From Actinomadura atramentaria DSM 43919 (GTDB lineage: Bacteria; Actinomycetota; Actinomycetes; Streptosporangiales; Streptosporangiaceae), in assembly GCF_000381885.1 (NCBI RefSeq), contig NZ_KB907215.1, positions 116,454 to 180,453 on the forward strand: 64,000 bases of DNA. The letters run 5' to 3'. Below the pieces are notes generated by a model that ran no database searches, was not told where the DNA came from, and saw only the letters and a list, made by a program, of their open reading frames with translations. Below are positions 34,195 to 43,143 of the stretch, one piece after another; within the stretch, counting starts at the first letter, position 1, and each line of letters starts with the position of its first letter. Made by a program: the position numbers and the translations under genes.

Positions 34195-35140
34195 GGCGCG
34201 TCCGGGCAGCACGTACGGGCAGCACGTACGGGCAGCGCGTCCGTGCCGCGCGCCCGTGCCGCGCGGATCGGCTACGCCTCCGTGCAGCGCGTCCGTGCCG
34301 CGTGCCCGTGCAGCACGCCCGTGCGACGCGCCCGGACGACGTCCGCGCAGCGTCTGACGCGCTGAACGCGACGCCCGCAGCTCCGCCACGTGGGCATCCG
34401 CGTACCGCGCCGGGCCCCCGCGCGACGTGCCGTGCAGCGTCCGCGCGGCGATGCCCGGCGCGCTGAATCCGACATCCGTGGCTCTGACACCCGGGCGCAT
34501 CTGCGCACGGCGGCGGGTGTCCGCGCACGCCGTGCGCGACATCCGCACGGCGACCCATGCAGCGGCCCGTACGGCATCCGCGCTGTGGCCGGCGCCAGCG
34601 CCGGCACCCGTGTGCTCTCCCAGAGGCCCAGGTGGGTCGCGCCCGTACGGCGTCCCACGCGGCGTTCACGCCGTGGCCGGCGCGCTGAGCGCGATAACGC
34701 GCGAGCATCCGCAACCGCGGCCTGACGTCCACGCGCAGGCGCGGCGGCCCGCACGGCGGTCGGCGTGCTGAACAGGGTGTCCACAGCTCTGCCGCGCGGT
34801 ATCGCATGCTGCGTCGGATCTCCGCGGGCGGCGTGCCCGCGAGGCGTCCGGGCGGCGCTCACGCGCGGTGCCCGGCGCGCTGAACGCGGTGCGCGAGCAT
34901 CGGCGTGCAGTGCGGCGTCCACGTGGCTTTCACACGGCGTCCGTGCGGCATCCGGCGAACTGAATGCAACATCTGCGGCTCGGCCGCGCCGGTGGCTACG
35001 CGATGTCCGCGCGCGGCGTCCGAACAACGTACGGCGATCGTGCGGCGTACGGCGATCGTGCGGCGTACAGCGGTCGTGCGGCGGTCGTGCGGCGTGCGGC
35101 GGTCATGCGGCGCGCGGCGGTCATGCGGCGCGCGTGCAGC
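34195..35140. repeat. Degenerate repeat field in a 1.36-kb gene-free gap
   Basis: A motif G(C/A)-GCTGAA-(C/T)-C followed by G(A/T)C(A/G)(T/C)C-G-GGCTC-G recurs at about 34359, 34457, 34679, 34765, 34877 and 34957. From about 35029 to 35140 units of the type GGCGATCGTGCGGCGTAC follow. Six-frame translation gives only Arg/Ala/His-rich text without recognisable domains or stable length. I see no gene between 34042 and 35405. Confidence 0.6.
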
Positions 35141-35280
35141 GTCCGAACACCGGGCGGCGTCCGGCGTCCGGCGTCCGAGCGGCGCCCGGCGGTTGTGCGG
35201 CGGGCGTGCAATCTCCGAGCGGCGCGCAGCGTGCAGTGTCCGAGCGGCGAGCGGCGAGCGGCGGGCGGCGCGCGGCGGGC

Positions 35281-35315
35281 GACAGGCGACAGGCGACAGG
35301 CGACAGGCGACAGGC
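35281..35315. repeat. 7-bp tandem repeat GACAGGC, five copies
   Basis: Five exact head-to-tail copies lie at the right end of the repeat-filled gap, about 90 bp before a small membrane-protein gene. Confidence 0.93.
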
Positions 35316-35405
35316 GGCGAGCGTGTATGCGTTGGGTGGAGGGGTGGGGCCTGGGGTTCGGGGGCGGTGTTCGTGCCGTTCGTTGGGTCGTTGCGGGGTA
35401 GGGCG

Positions 35406-35753
35406 ATGGGCATGACGTACCTTTTGTCCCTGGCCGGGCCGCTCGCGGCGTCGCCCGACGGGCCGCCGTCGTACGCGGCCTTCATGCCGTTCCTGCTGGT
35501 CGCGGCGCTGGCCTTCTGGCTCGGGCTGACCGTCCGGGGCTGGCGCGAGCGCCGCTATCCCGAGCCGTCGTCGCGGCTGATCCCGCACCGGGGGCCGGTC
35601 GCGGGCGCGCTGACCCGCGGCGGGCGGAGCTGGGCCGAGGCGGAGGCCGCCGGCGAACCCGTCACCCGTCGAGAAACCCAGGAACGGCGCGTCTCCGTCG
35701 CCCGCGAGGAGAACGCTCCCTGGCCGCCGCCCCGCCGCTCGCGATCGGGCTGA
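35406..35753 (+). CDS. Small single-TM hypothetical protein
   Basis: A 115-aa protein. It has a hydrophobic N-terminal half (about 24-44, FMPFLLVAALAFWLGLTVRG) and then a basic, Arg/Glu-rich cytosolic tail ending in PWPPPRRSRSG. No domain recognised. Two start codons (35406 and 35412) are possible, with only a weak ribosome site (GGGGTAGGG). Base composition and third-position GC fit a real gene. It precedes an FCD regulator by 90 bp. Confidence 0.6.
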   Translation: MGMTYLLSLAGPLAASPDGPPSYAAFMPFLLVAALAFWLGLTVRGWRERRYPEPSSRLIPHRGPVAGALTRGGRSWAEAEAAGEPVTRRETQERRVSVAREENAPWPPPRRSRSG

Positions 35754-35805
35754 CGCGGCGAGCGGGTGATGCATCGCACAGCGGCCATCTTCGTGGCGAG
35801 ACGTA

Positions 35806-35820
35806 AGATGTCTGACATCT
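35806..35820. promoter_or_regulatory. FadR/GntR-type operator AGATGT-CTG-ACATCT
   Basis: A perfect 6-3-6 inverted repeat containing the TGT-N3-ACA core typical of FCD-subfamily operators lies 23 bp before the regulator start. Autoregulation of the regulator-MFS operon is the likely role. Confidence 0.8.
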
Positions 35821-35843
35821 GGCAACTCGTACGAGGAGGCGCA

Positions 35844-36968
35844 ATGGTGATCCGCCCGGCCGGCGGGTCGGCGGTGGGAGCGGTGCTCGACCAGATGCAC
35901 CGGGCCCTCGCGGACGGGACCTGGGGCGTCGGAGACCGCGTTCCCGGCGAGTACGAGCTGGCGGAGCGGTTCGGTGTGTCGCGGCCCGCGATCCGCGAGG
36001 CCGTCCGGGCGCTCGCGCACATCGGCGTCCTGGAAGTCCGGCACGGGAGCGGCACGTACGTGCTGAGCACCACCGATCCGCGTCCGCTGCTGCGCCGCGT
36101 CGAGCACGCCACGCTGCGGGACGTGTTCGAGGTGCAGCTCGCCTACGACGTCCAGGCCGCGCGGCTCGCGGCGCGCCGCCGCACCGACGACGACGTCGCC
36201 CGGCTGCACGCGCTCCTGGCCGACCGCGCCCGCGCGGGAAGCGCCGCCGAGTTCGGCGCGGCCGACGCGCGCTTCCACTCCGGGGTCGTCGAATGCGCCG
36301 GGAACCCGATGCTGCTGGAGGTCTACCGCTTCTTCGAGCGGCGGCTGAGCGACTCGATGAGCGTCCTGCGGCTGGACCAGGACATCCCCGAGGCCGGGCA
36401 GGACGAGCACCGCGCCGTCGTCGAGGCCATCGCCGACCGCGACGGCGAGGCCGCAGCCCGCGCGGCGACCGCGATCGTCGCCCCGACCCTCGACGTCATC
36501 GACCGCCTCCTGACCCGCACCGACCCCACCGCCGGCCAACCCGCCAGACGCGCCGCCGCCAAACCCACCGCGCAACAGCCCGGAGAACGCGCCTCCGCCG
36601 AGGCCCCCGCCGAGCAGCCCGGCGGGCACGCGTCCGCCGAGCCCACCCCTGGACTGGCCGGACGACGCGTCGGCACCGAGCCCATCGCGGAACAGCCCAG
36701 ACGACGCGACACCGATGAGCAGCCCGAACAACGCCGCGCCGACGAGCCCACCGCGGAGCAGCCCGGGCGACGCGACGCGGGCGAGCCCACCGCCCAACAG
36801 CCCCGGCGACGCGACGCGGGCGAGCCCACCGCGGAGCAGCCCGAACGACGCAAGGCTGCCGCGCCCACCGCCCGGCAGCCCAGCGGACACGGCGCCACCG
36901 AGCCCGCCGCCCAACAGCCCGGGCGACGCGACGCGGGCGAGCCCACCGTCCCGGAGGGCCGGACATGA
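35844..36968 (+). CDS. FCD-family (FadR/GntR) regulator with long 13-residue-repeat tail
   Basis: A 374-aa regulator; the usual length is 220-250. The GntR winged helix is at ~10-75 (VPGEYELAERFGVSRPAIREAVRAL in part). The FCD ligand domain is at ~85-220, with metal-binding Asp/His residues (ARFHSGVVECAGNP, QDEHRAVVEAIADRD). From ~226 to the end there are about eleven imperfect copies of a unit like GEPTAEQPGRRDA, hydrophilic and surely disordered. ATG 35844 has GAGGAGG at good spacing. It is coupled to the MFS gene by ATGA and preceded by an FCD-type operator. Confidence 0.9.
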   Translation: MVIRPAGGSAVGAVLDQMHRALADGTWGVGDRVPGEYELAERFGVSRPAIREAVRALAHIGVLEVRHGSGTYVLSTTDPRPLLRRVEHATLRDVFEVQLAYDVQAARLAARRRTDDDVARLHALLADRARAGSAAEFGAADARFHSGVVECAGNPMLLEVYRFFERRLSDSMSVLRLDQDIPEAGQDEHRAVVEAIADRDGEAAARAATAIVAPTLDVIDRLLTRTDPTAGQPARRAAAKPTAQQPGERASAEAPAEQPGGHASAEPTPGLAGRRVGTEPIAEQPRRRDTDEQPEQRRADEPTAEQPGRRDAGEPTAQQPRRRDAGEPTAEQPERRKAAAPTARQPSGHGATEPAAQQPGRRDAGEPTVPEGRT

Positions 36969-38197
36969 CCGCGCGGCGTGCCGGCACCCTCGCGGGGGTG
37001 CTACTCATCGTCCTGGCCGCCGTCAACCTGCGGCCCGCGATCACGATGGTCGGCCCGCTGCTCACCGACATCCGCGACGACTTCGGCCTGTCCGGGACGG
37101 CGGCGGGCGCGCTGACCACGCTCCCGCTGGCGTTCTTCGGCGGTTACGGGTTGCTCGCGCCGTTCCTGCGCCGCGCGCCGCGCGGCGAGACGCTGCTGGT
37201 GTCCGCGATGACGCTGCTCGCGGCGGGTCTGGCGCTGCGGCTGCTGGACGCGCCCGTCGCGCTGTTCGCCGGCTCGCTCGTCGCGGGGATGGCGATCAGC
37301 ATCGGCAACATCGCGATCCCGGCGATCATCAAGCGCGACCATCCGGGCTCGATCACGACGATCACGGCGGTCTACTCGGTCGCGATCACGGTCGGCGCGG
37401 CGGTGTCGTCGGCGGTCGCCGTTCCGGCGGCGGACGCGCTCGGGGGCTGGCGGCCGCCGCTGGCGCTGCTGCTCGTCCCGGCGCTCCTGGCGGCCGCGTG
37501 CTGGCTGCCGCGCGCCGTCCGGAACGCGCGGGCGGCGCGGGCGGTGAACGCCGCGCAGGCGCCCCCGCCCGGCGCGCGCGTCTGGCGTTCGCGGCTGGCG
37601 TGGCAGGTCACCGGCTTCATGGGGTTGCAGTCCCTGCTCGCCTACATCGTCATCTCGTGGCTGCCGACGCTCTGCCAGGACCGGGGCATGGACGCCGCAC
37701 CCGCCGGATACGTCCTGGCGCTGTCGTCCCTGATGCAGGCGGTCGGTTCGCTGGCCGTCCCGCTCGTGGAGCGGCGGACGCGGGACCAGCGGCCGCTCGT
37801 CCTGGCCACCGCGGTCCTCAGCGTCGCCGGGTTCGCCGGGGCGGCGTGGGCGCCGATCGGCTCGGTGTGGGTCTGGACGGTGCTGCTCGGCCTCGGCCAG
37901 GGAGTCGGGTTCGCGACGGCGCTGTCGTTCATCGGCCTGCGGGCGGGGGACGCGCGTGTCGCGGCGCAGCTCTCCGGCATGGCGCAGGGCACCGGCTACG
38001 TGATCGCGGCGGTCGGCCCGCTGGGAATCGGCGCACTGCACGACGCGACCGACTCCTGGACCGTTCCAGCCATCGTGGTGCTGGCCTTCTGCGCCCTGCT
38101 GCTCGCCCCCGGCCTGGCAGCGGCCCGAAATCGCACGATCGGCGCCCCCACCCTCGCACCGCACTCGGACACCGAACCCGACGAAGCCCGCGTCTAG
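36965..38197 (+). CDS. MFS transporter, CynX/NimT family
   Basis: A 410-aa inner-membrane permease with 12 hydrophobic helices. It opens with the family's NLRPAITMVGPLLTDIRDDFGLS segment and has the GNIAIPAIIKRDHP loop typical of CynX/YycB-type cyanate/nitroimidazole-like transporters. The transported solute is unknown and could be the effector sensed by the co-encoded FCD regulator. Translational overlap (ATGA) with that regulator. A short hairpin follows the stop. Confidence 0.92.
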   Translation: MTARRAGTLAGVLLIVLAAVNLRPAITMVGPLLTDIRDDFGLSGTAAGALTTLPLAFFGGYGLLAPFLRRAPRGETLLVSAMTLLAAGLALRLLDAPVALFAGSLVAGMAISIGNIAIPAIIKRDHPGSITTITAVYSVAITVGAAVSSAVAVPAADALGGWRPPLALLLVPALLAAACWLPRAVRNARAARAVNAAQAPPPGARVWRSRLAWQVTGFMGLQSLLAYIVISWLPTLCQDRGMDAAPAGYVLALSSLMQAVGSLAVPLVERRTRDQRPLVLATAVLSVAGFAGAAWAPIGSVWVWTVLLGLGQGVGFATALSFIGLRAGDARVAAQLSGMAQGTGYVIAAVGPLGIGALHDATDSWTVPAIVVLAFCALLLAPGLAAARNRTIGAPTLAPHSDTEPDEARV

Positions 38198-38202
38198 CCC
38201 GC

Positions 38203-38222
38203 GCACCGGACGGAGCCGGTGC
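38203..38222 (+). terminator. Hairpin after the CynX-type gene
   Basis: GCACCGG (38203-38209) pairs with CCGGTGC (38216-38222), six-base loop. It starts 5 bp past the MFS stop. The stem is short but well placed. Confidence 0.55.
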
Positions 38223-38319
38223 TCAAGCCCGCGTTTCGGCCTGAGCAGCGGCCCCCATTTGGGTCCGCGTTTAAGGGCTCCCCCTCCGGCTAGGAAGCCC
38301 GGACGAGGAGGTGGAACGC

Positions 38320-38658
38320 ATGGACGCAACCATCACGGCCGCGATCACGCACGCGCAGGGATGGCGGATCGGAACCGGGACCATCCTCTACGTGGGTCCG
38401 ATCCTGCTGTTCCTCGCCCTCGCGGCCTGGCTCGCGCTGACCTGGTTCGGCGCGTGGCGCACGCGGCACATCACGCCCGAGGCCGAGCCCGCGCCGGAGC
38501 GCGGTCCCGTCAAGGGCGGCTTCCAGAAGAAGTCGCACGGGATGTTCTCGCACAGCTACGCCCCGGACCAGATCCCGGTGTCACCGCAGGAGCGCACCCG
38601 GAGCGATCCGGACCGCTCCGGCCGGCGCGGCACCGCCGTGAAGCAGCGGCGCGGCTAG
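38320..38658 (+). CDS. Small single-TM hypothetical protein
   Basis: A 112-aa protein with one TM at about 22-46 (ILYVGPILLFLALAAWLALTWFGAW). The cytosolic tail is basic, with KGGFQKKSHGMFSHSYAPDQ. No domain recognised. ATG 38320 has GGAGGTGG at ideal spacing. The last 78 bp overlap the 3' end of the convergent asparaginase gene, which is unusual; the overlap is real only if both reading frames are intact, and both read cleanly here. Confidence 0.7.
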   Translation: MDATITAAITHAQGWRIGTGTILYVGPILLFLALAAWLALTWFGAWRTRHITPEAEPAPERGPVKGGFQKKSHGMFSHSYAPDQIPVSPQERTRSDPDRSGRRGTAVKQRRG

Positions 38659-39546
38659 CGCGTCGAGGACGGCGGCGTCGCCGTCGAGCCCGACGGCGCG
38701 CAGCAGCGCGACGGTCACCGGCGTCCGGGCGCGCATGGCGCCGTCGTCGATCTTGACGGCGCCCGCCCGGCCGTCGGCGGCCGCGAACGCGTCCACACCC
38801 TCCGCCCCGCACTTGACGATGAGGCCGGGGACGGCCTCCATCAGCCGCAGTTCCTCCCGGCGCGTGCCGGACGTCCACTGCGGGTGCGCGCGCATCGCGT
38901 CGGCGACGCGCCGCTCCGGAGTACCGGGTCCGGCGAGGACGAGGCGCCGGAACGCGCGCGCGATCCCTGTCACGGAAACCGCGAAGAGCGGCGCGCCGCA
39001 GCCGTCCACGCCCGTCGCGGCGGGCTTCTCCCCCGTCAGCTCCGCGACGACCGCGGCCGTCGAGACCTGCAGCGGATGCTGGGGATCGAGGTAGTCGTCG
39101 GTGCTCCACCCGGCCGCGACACACGCGGCGAGCATCCCGGCGTGCTTGCCCGAGCAGTTCATCCGCAGCGCCGACCGCCCGCCGCCGTCCCGGACGACCT
39201 GTCGCTCCGCCTCGGGGTCCAGCGGCCACGCCTCCGGGCACCGCAGGTCGCCCGCGCCCAGGCCGACCGACGCCAGCAGCCGCTCGACGCCCGCGACGTG
39301 GAAGTCCTCCCCCGAATGGCTCCCGGCGGCGAGCGCGAGCAGTTCGCCGTCCAGGTCGAGGCCCGCGCGGAGCATCGCGACGGCCTGCATCGGCTTGTTC
39401 GCCGAGCGCGGGAACACCGGGTGGTCGGGCTCCCCGGCGGACACGGCGACGGACCCGTCCGCGGCGAGCCCCACGGCGCTCCCCCGATGCCGCGACTCCA
39501 CGAAACCGGACCGTTCCACTTCCACGAGCACCGGATTGACCCGCAC
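38581..39546 (-). CDS. L-asparaginase II family protein (PF06089)
   Basis: A 321-aa protein of the Rhizobium-type thermolabile asparaginase family. Family marks are VESRHRGSAVGLAADG, the nucleophile region FPRSANKPMQAVAM, HSGEDFHV, MNCSGKHAGML and DGCGAPLFAVS. It should hydrolyse asparagine to aspartate and ammonia in the cytosol. A GTG start at 39546 has GGGGGCGGA upstream. It diverges from dtd across 83 bp. Confidence 0.9.
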   Translation of the reverse strand: MRVNPVLVEVERSGFVESRHRGSAVGLAADGSVAVSAGEPDHPVFPRSANKPMQAVAMLRAGLDLDGELLALAAGSHSGEDFHVAGVERLLASVGLGAGDLRCPEAWPLDPEAERQVVRDGGGRSALRMNCSGKHAGMLAACVAAGWSTDDYLDPQHPLQVSTAAVVAELTGEKPAATGVDGCGAPLFAVSVTGIARAFRRLVLAGPGTPERRVADAMRAHPQWTSGTRREELRLMEAVPGLIVKCGAEGVDAFAAADGRAGAVKIDDGAMRARTPVTVALLRAVGLDGDAAVLDALAAPLLHGGAAPAGAVRIAPGALLR

Positions 39547-39629
39547 TCCGCCCCCTTCGTCATGTCCCCGCCATCATCGTCCCCGCACCCGGTCGCCGCG
39601 ACGTTCAAGAGTGCGCTAACACTTGAACC

Positions 39630-40055
39630 ATGCGAGCGGTGGTGCAGCGGGTGACGCGGGCGGACGTGACGGTGGACGGGACGGTCGTCGGGGCGATCGA
39701 CGGGCCGGGCCTGCTCGTCCTCGTCGGCGTCACCCACGACGACGCCCCCGAGCAGGCCCGCAAACTCGCCGCGAAACTCTGGGGCCTGCGCGTCCTCGAC
39801 GGCGAGAAGTCCTGCTCGGACGTCGGCGCGCCGCTGCTCGTCGTCAGCCAGTTCACCCTCTACGGCGACGCGCGCAAGGGCCGCCGCCCGTCGTGGACGG
39901 CCGCCGCGCCCGGCCCGGTCGCCGAACCGCTGGTCGACGCGGTCGTCGCGGAGCTGCGCGCGCTCGGCGCGACCGTCGCGACCGGGCGGTTCGGCGCGGA
40001 CATGAAGGTGGCGCTCGTCAACGACGGCCCGGTGACGCTGGTCCTGGACGTCTAG
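39630..40055 (+). CDS. dtd: D-aminoacyl-tRNA deacylase
   Basis: Removes D-amino acids (and glycine from tRNA-Ala) from mischarged tRNAs. The 141-aa product is of standard length and has the SQFTLYGD motif, [10 protein letters not shown] in place of the Gly-cisPro loop, and the C-terminal [11 protein letters not shown]. The start ATG 39630 directly begins MRAVVQRV as in the family. Its TAG is interlocked with the TAG of the convergent gene in the sequence CTAG at 40052-40055. Confidence 0.96.
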   Translation: MRAVVQRVTRADVTVDGTVVGAIDGPGLLVLVGVTHDDAPEQARKLAAKLWGLRVLDGEKSCSDVGAPLLVVSQFTLYGDARKGRRPSWTAAAPGPVAEPLVDAVVAELRALGATVATGRFGADMKVALVNDGPVTLVLDV

Positions 40056-41332
40056 CGGACGAAGACGCCGAGGCCGTTGGCGACGGCGCGCTCCCGCCCG
40101 TCGGACGGGACGTTGCGGACCGTCGCCCGCTTCGCGCCGCGCCGCCGCGCGACCAGCGTGGACGAGCCGCCGCCGTCCAGGTCCACGGCGTCGTCCGCGC
40201 CCGCGCGGGCCAGCAGCGACGCCAGCTCGGCCATCGTCAGCCCGCCGCTGCGCCGCGACCGCCCGTCCACGACGACGAGCTGGACGCGGCGGCCGTCGCG
40301 GCTCACCCCGGCGGCGGTGCGCGGCGCGGGCCCGGTGTCGGCGAGGCCCGGCAGCGGCGACCCGTCGCGCAGGATCGCGAACCCGCCGACCGCGACGCGC
40401 AGCCGCCCGGGGCCGGTCAGGCGGTAGCGGACGGACACCCGCTGGCCCCGGCGCAGCCCGCGCAGCGCGGCGGCGGCCCCGTCGCGGCCGACGAGGACGG
40501 TCGTGCCGCGCGGGATCGACCCCTTGCCGACCTTGCGCGCGACCTTGACGACCGTCCCGCCGCGCACCGTCACCTCGGCGGTGTCGGCGCTGCACGCGGC
40601 GGCGCGCGACGCGTCGCTCCCGCAGACCGCGCGCCGCCGCGACGCGCTCCCCCACGCGGCGGTGAACACGCCCGCGCCGCCGACCGGCAGCGCGTACTGG
40701 TTGAGGCCGCGCAGCGCGACGACCGCACGTCTCCCGACACGGACGGAGCCGGTGAGCCGCAGCCGGGCGACGCGGGCGCGGCCGTCCTTGCCGACGCCGA
40801 CGACGTCCTCGGCGGACGCGGCGCGCGGCGACGCCGGGCCGAACCGCTGCCCGGCGGGCACCGCGCCCTTCACCGGGCGGCCCGCGTCGAGTTCGGGTCC
40901 GGACGACGAGCCGGTCGCGGCGTTCGGACCGCCGCCCACGTCGAAGAAGTCGCCGTTGACGCCCGCGACGGCGTGCCGCGCATCGGCCATCGCCGAGACC
41001 GTCCGGCGGGCGGCGACCACCGGCGGACGCAGCAGGCCGAGGCCGATCCGGCGGTTCCGCAGGTCGACGTCCACGAGCACGCCCCGGACCGGGCCGCCCG
41101 CGCCGGACGCCGCGAACCGCCGCAGCACCGCGCCCGGCGCGAGCCGCGTCGCCTTCCCGAACCTGACGCCGCGCGCCACCGCGCCGTGGACGGGCCGGCC
41201 GGCCGCCGTCGCGACGCGCTCGCCCGAACCCGCGCCGTCCGGCCCGGCGGGCGGCGGCGCGGCCGCCGCCGGGACGGCCGTCACGAACACCGCGGCCGCC
41301 GCGACGGCCCCTCGCAGTCCCCCCGCGCCCAT
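40052..41332 (-). CDS. Secreted phosphodiester glycosidase family protein (NAGPA domain)
   Basis: A 426-aa exported protein: signal peptide ~1-25, a Gly/Ala-rich N-terminal part, then the NAGPA/DUF2233 fold. Marks of that fold are [15 protein letters not shown] (about 118-132), [17 protein letters not shown] near the end and [14 protein letters not shown]. The family cleaves GlcNAc-1-phosphodiesters or acts on wall polymers; the exact substrate here is unknown. It is in one leftward run with the small secreted protein upstream, 3 bp apart. It shares CTAG with the dtd stop. Confidence 0.85.
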   Translation of the reverse strand: MGAGGLRGAVAAAAVFVTAVPAAAAPPPAGPDGAGSGERVATAAGRPVHGAVARGVRFGKATRLAPGAVLRRFAASGAGGPVRGVLVDVDLRNRRIGLGLLRPPVVAARRTVSAMADARHAVAGVNGDFFDVGGGPNAATGSSSGPELDAGRPVKGAVPAGQRFGPASPRAASAEDVVGVGKDGRARVARLRLTGSVRVGRRAVVALRGLNQYALPVGGAGVFTAAWGSASRRRAVCGSDASRAAACSADTAEVTVRGGTVVKVARKVGKGSIPRGTTVLVGRDGAAAALRGLRRGQRVSVRYRLTGPGRLRVAVGGFAILRDGSPLPGLADTGPAPRTAAGVSRDGRRVQLVVVDGRSRRSGGLTMAELASLLARAGADDAVDLDGGGSSTLVARRRGAKRATVRNVPSDGRERAVANGLGVFVR

Positions 41333-41335
41333 CCG

Positions 41336-41704
41336 CTACTCCCCGAACCGGATCGCGGCGACCTGGATCGGCCGGTCGAACCGGGCGACCTTCTGGCGGC
41401 TGCCCACCACGCCCGCCGGAGCGCCGCCGCAGTCCTCCCGCTCGAACAGGTACACGGCGCGGACGTGCGACTTGTTCACCGCCGACAGCGTCTCGAACGG
41501 CGCGGACAGCGGGACGCAGCCGTCCTGCTCGGGGATCAGCAGCTCCTCGCCGCCGAGGTCGGCGGCCGAGTGCAGGAACAGGTAGTCGGTGTTGCGGGGG
41601 GCGGCGAGCGCCGGGACGGCGGCGACGAGGCCGACCAGTCCGAGCAGGGCGAGCGTCCCCGCCCCCGCAGCGCCGCGCGTCCGGACGTCGCCGGGCAGGC
41701 CCAT
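41336..41704 (-). CDS. Small secreted protein, function unknown
   Basis: A 122-aa protein with a signal peptide (hydrophobic core about 14-33, cleavage after ALAAP-like residues). The mature part of about 85 residues has two Cys (EQDGC, EREDCGG) likely forming a disulphide, and an aromatic pattern YLFEREDCGGAP that loosely resembles crystallin-like or inhibitor folds. No family assigned. ATG 41704 has GAGGA upstream. It is the first gene of a two-gene operon with the phosphodiester glycosidase. Confidence 0.7.
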   Translation of the reverse strand: MGLPGDVRTRGAAGAGTLALLGLVGLVAAVPALAAPRNTDYLFLHSAADLGGEELLIPEQDGCVPLSAPFETLSAVNKSHVRAVYLFEREDCGGAPAGVVGSRQKVARFDRPIQVAAIRFGE

Positions 41705-42032
41705 GTTGCTCCTCGGAATCGAAGTGGAACGCGTCGGCGCGTGCAGGTTCGTCGCTGTTACTGCGCCGATGTCGGTGCGTCGCACGCGCCGACGGACGAT
41801 GACGGAAAGTGATCGGCCGTCGCGGAACGTCATAGTAGGGTCGCCGAACCCGCCACGTCCCGCGAAACCCGACACGCCGCATCACACGCACCCGATGCCC
41901 ACGAACGATCACGACAAGCCCTCCGCCCGGTCCGACCGTGAACGACCCGGCGGCGAACTCGCGCCCATGCCGCAGCACGGGCAGCGACGCTCGACGGCGG
42001 GGCCCGCGCGTCGCCCGAAGCGACTCGTACCG

Positions 42033-42176
42033 CGACGCCCGAACGCCGGGACGGGGCATCCGCGTCACTCAAACAGCGACGCCCGAACACCAAGACGAGG
42101 CACCCGCGTCACTCGAACAGCGACGCCCGAACGCCGAGACAGGGCATCGCGTGGCTCGAACGGCGACGCTCGAACG
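42033..42176. repeat. 44-bp tandem repeats (about 3.3 copies) in gene-free gap
   Basis: Units beginning CGACGCCCGAAC start at 42033, 42077, 42121 and (partial) 42164; each contains CC-(G/A)GAC-(G/A)GGCA(T/C)C and CGTCACTC-AACAG. The copies are 80-90% alike and have no unique spacers, so this is not a CRISPR array. The gap 41705-42231 holds no supportable gene. Confidence 0.85.
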
Positions 42177-42231
42177 GCACGGTGGGCGTACTTGAGCGCT
42201 CGGTCCTGGCCAGGCCGTGGGCCGGCGGGGG

Positions 42232-42993
42232 TCAGGCGGTGAGGCCGAGCAGACTGCCGATGAGCGCGACGACCGTTCCGGCGGCGGCCGTCGCCAGGAC
42301 GAGCAGGTCGGCTTGGGCGAGCCGCGTCCGCGCCGCGCGCGAGTGGACGACCGCGCCGCGCTCCCGCACCGCCGGGCCGGACGACGCGCGGACGACCGGG
42401 CGCAGGCCGACGAGCCGCCGGATCGCTTCGACCTTCAACTCCTGGTGCTCGCGTCCGCAGGCGAACAGCCGCCCGCGCACCGGTTCGCGGCACGAGAAGC
42501 CCTGCCGCGTCATCATCCGGCACACCGTGGGCACGCCGATGAACTCGTACACGCACCACAACAGGACGGCGAGCAGCGCCAACCGCCACGACCACACCCA
42601 CACGGCCAACGCCCCGACCGCCGCGAACAGCCCCCACCACAACGCGACCGGCTCGCGCGGCCGCCGACGCCGCCGCCCACCCGACCGCCGTCCACCCACG
42701 ACAACACCACCCGACCCACCGGCACGCGTCCCGGCGCCGCCCGCACCGACCTCACCGGCACCGGACCCGCTCGTTCCACGCGCTCCCGCGCCGGACCCGC
42801 TCGCGCCGCTCGCACCCGACCCACTCGTTCCGTTCGCGCCGGACCCACGCGCGCCCGACCCGCTCGCGCCGCTCGCACCGGACCCGCTCGCGCGCGACCC
42901 ACTCGCGTCCGCGCCGGACCCGACCCCAGGCTCGCCGTACTCGTCTCCTTCAGGAGCGGCCACATCGGCTCCCCTCCCTCGACGGCGCACCAT
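42232..42993 (-). CDS. Membrane protein with SGASG low-complexity N-terminus
   Basis: A 253-aa hypothetical protein. Residues ~25-100 are a Gly/Ser/Ala tract built of GSGASGASGSGA-type repeats. A basic patch (RRSGGRRRRRPRE) then precedes two hydrophobic segments (~118-135 and 137-155) and a cytosolic part with FSCREPVRGRLFACGREHQELKVEAI. A final TM lies near the C-terminus (LLVLATAAAGTVVALIGSLLG). No known domain. ATG 42993 begins MVRRRGRG. The low-complexity DNA is itself repetitive (TCGCGCCGCTCGCACC-type units). Confidence 0.6.
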   Translation of the reverse strand: MVRRRGRGADVAAPEGDEYGEPGVGSGADASGSRASGSGASGASGSGARGSGANGTSGSGASGASGSGAGARGTSGSGAGEVGAGGAGTRAGGSGGVVVGGRRSGGRRRRRPREPVALWWGLFAAVGALAVWVWSWRLALLAVLLWCVYEFIGVPTVCRMMTRQGFSCREPVRGRLFACGREHQELKVEAIRRLVGLRPVVRASSGPAVRERGAVVHSRAARTRLAQADLLVLATAAAGTVVALIGSLLGLTA

Positions 42994-43143
42994 CCCGAGG
43001 AATTTGCCCGGAGACCGCCGGTTTTACGCCCCCATCACGCGCGACCATCCCACGCGACCAGCCCGCACCGCCAGCCACCGCTTCGAACCGCGCCCTATCG
43101 CGCACGACCCGGCAGGACGCTCCGGACTGCGCCAACCCGGCGA

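Noticed and set aside
33693-35027. Several 100-250-codon frames in the repeat-filled gap after the DUF2207 gene
   Set aside because: Frames exist on both strands, contain the out-of-frame tandem repeats, lack ribosome sites and show no domain; long open frames are expected at this GC content.
42033-42176. Possible CRISPR array
   Set aside because: Units are directly adjacent, 80-90% alike over their whole length, with no unique spacers and no cas genes.
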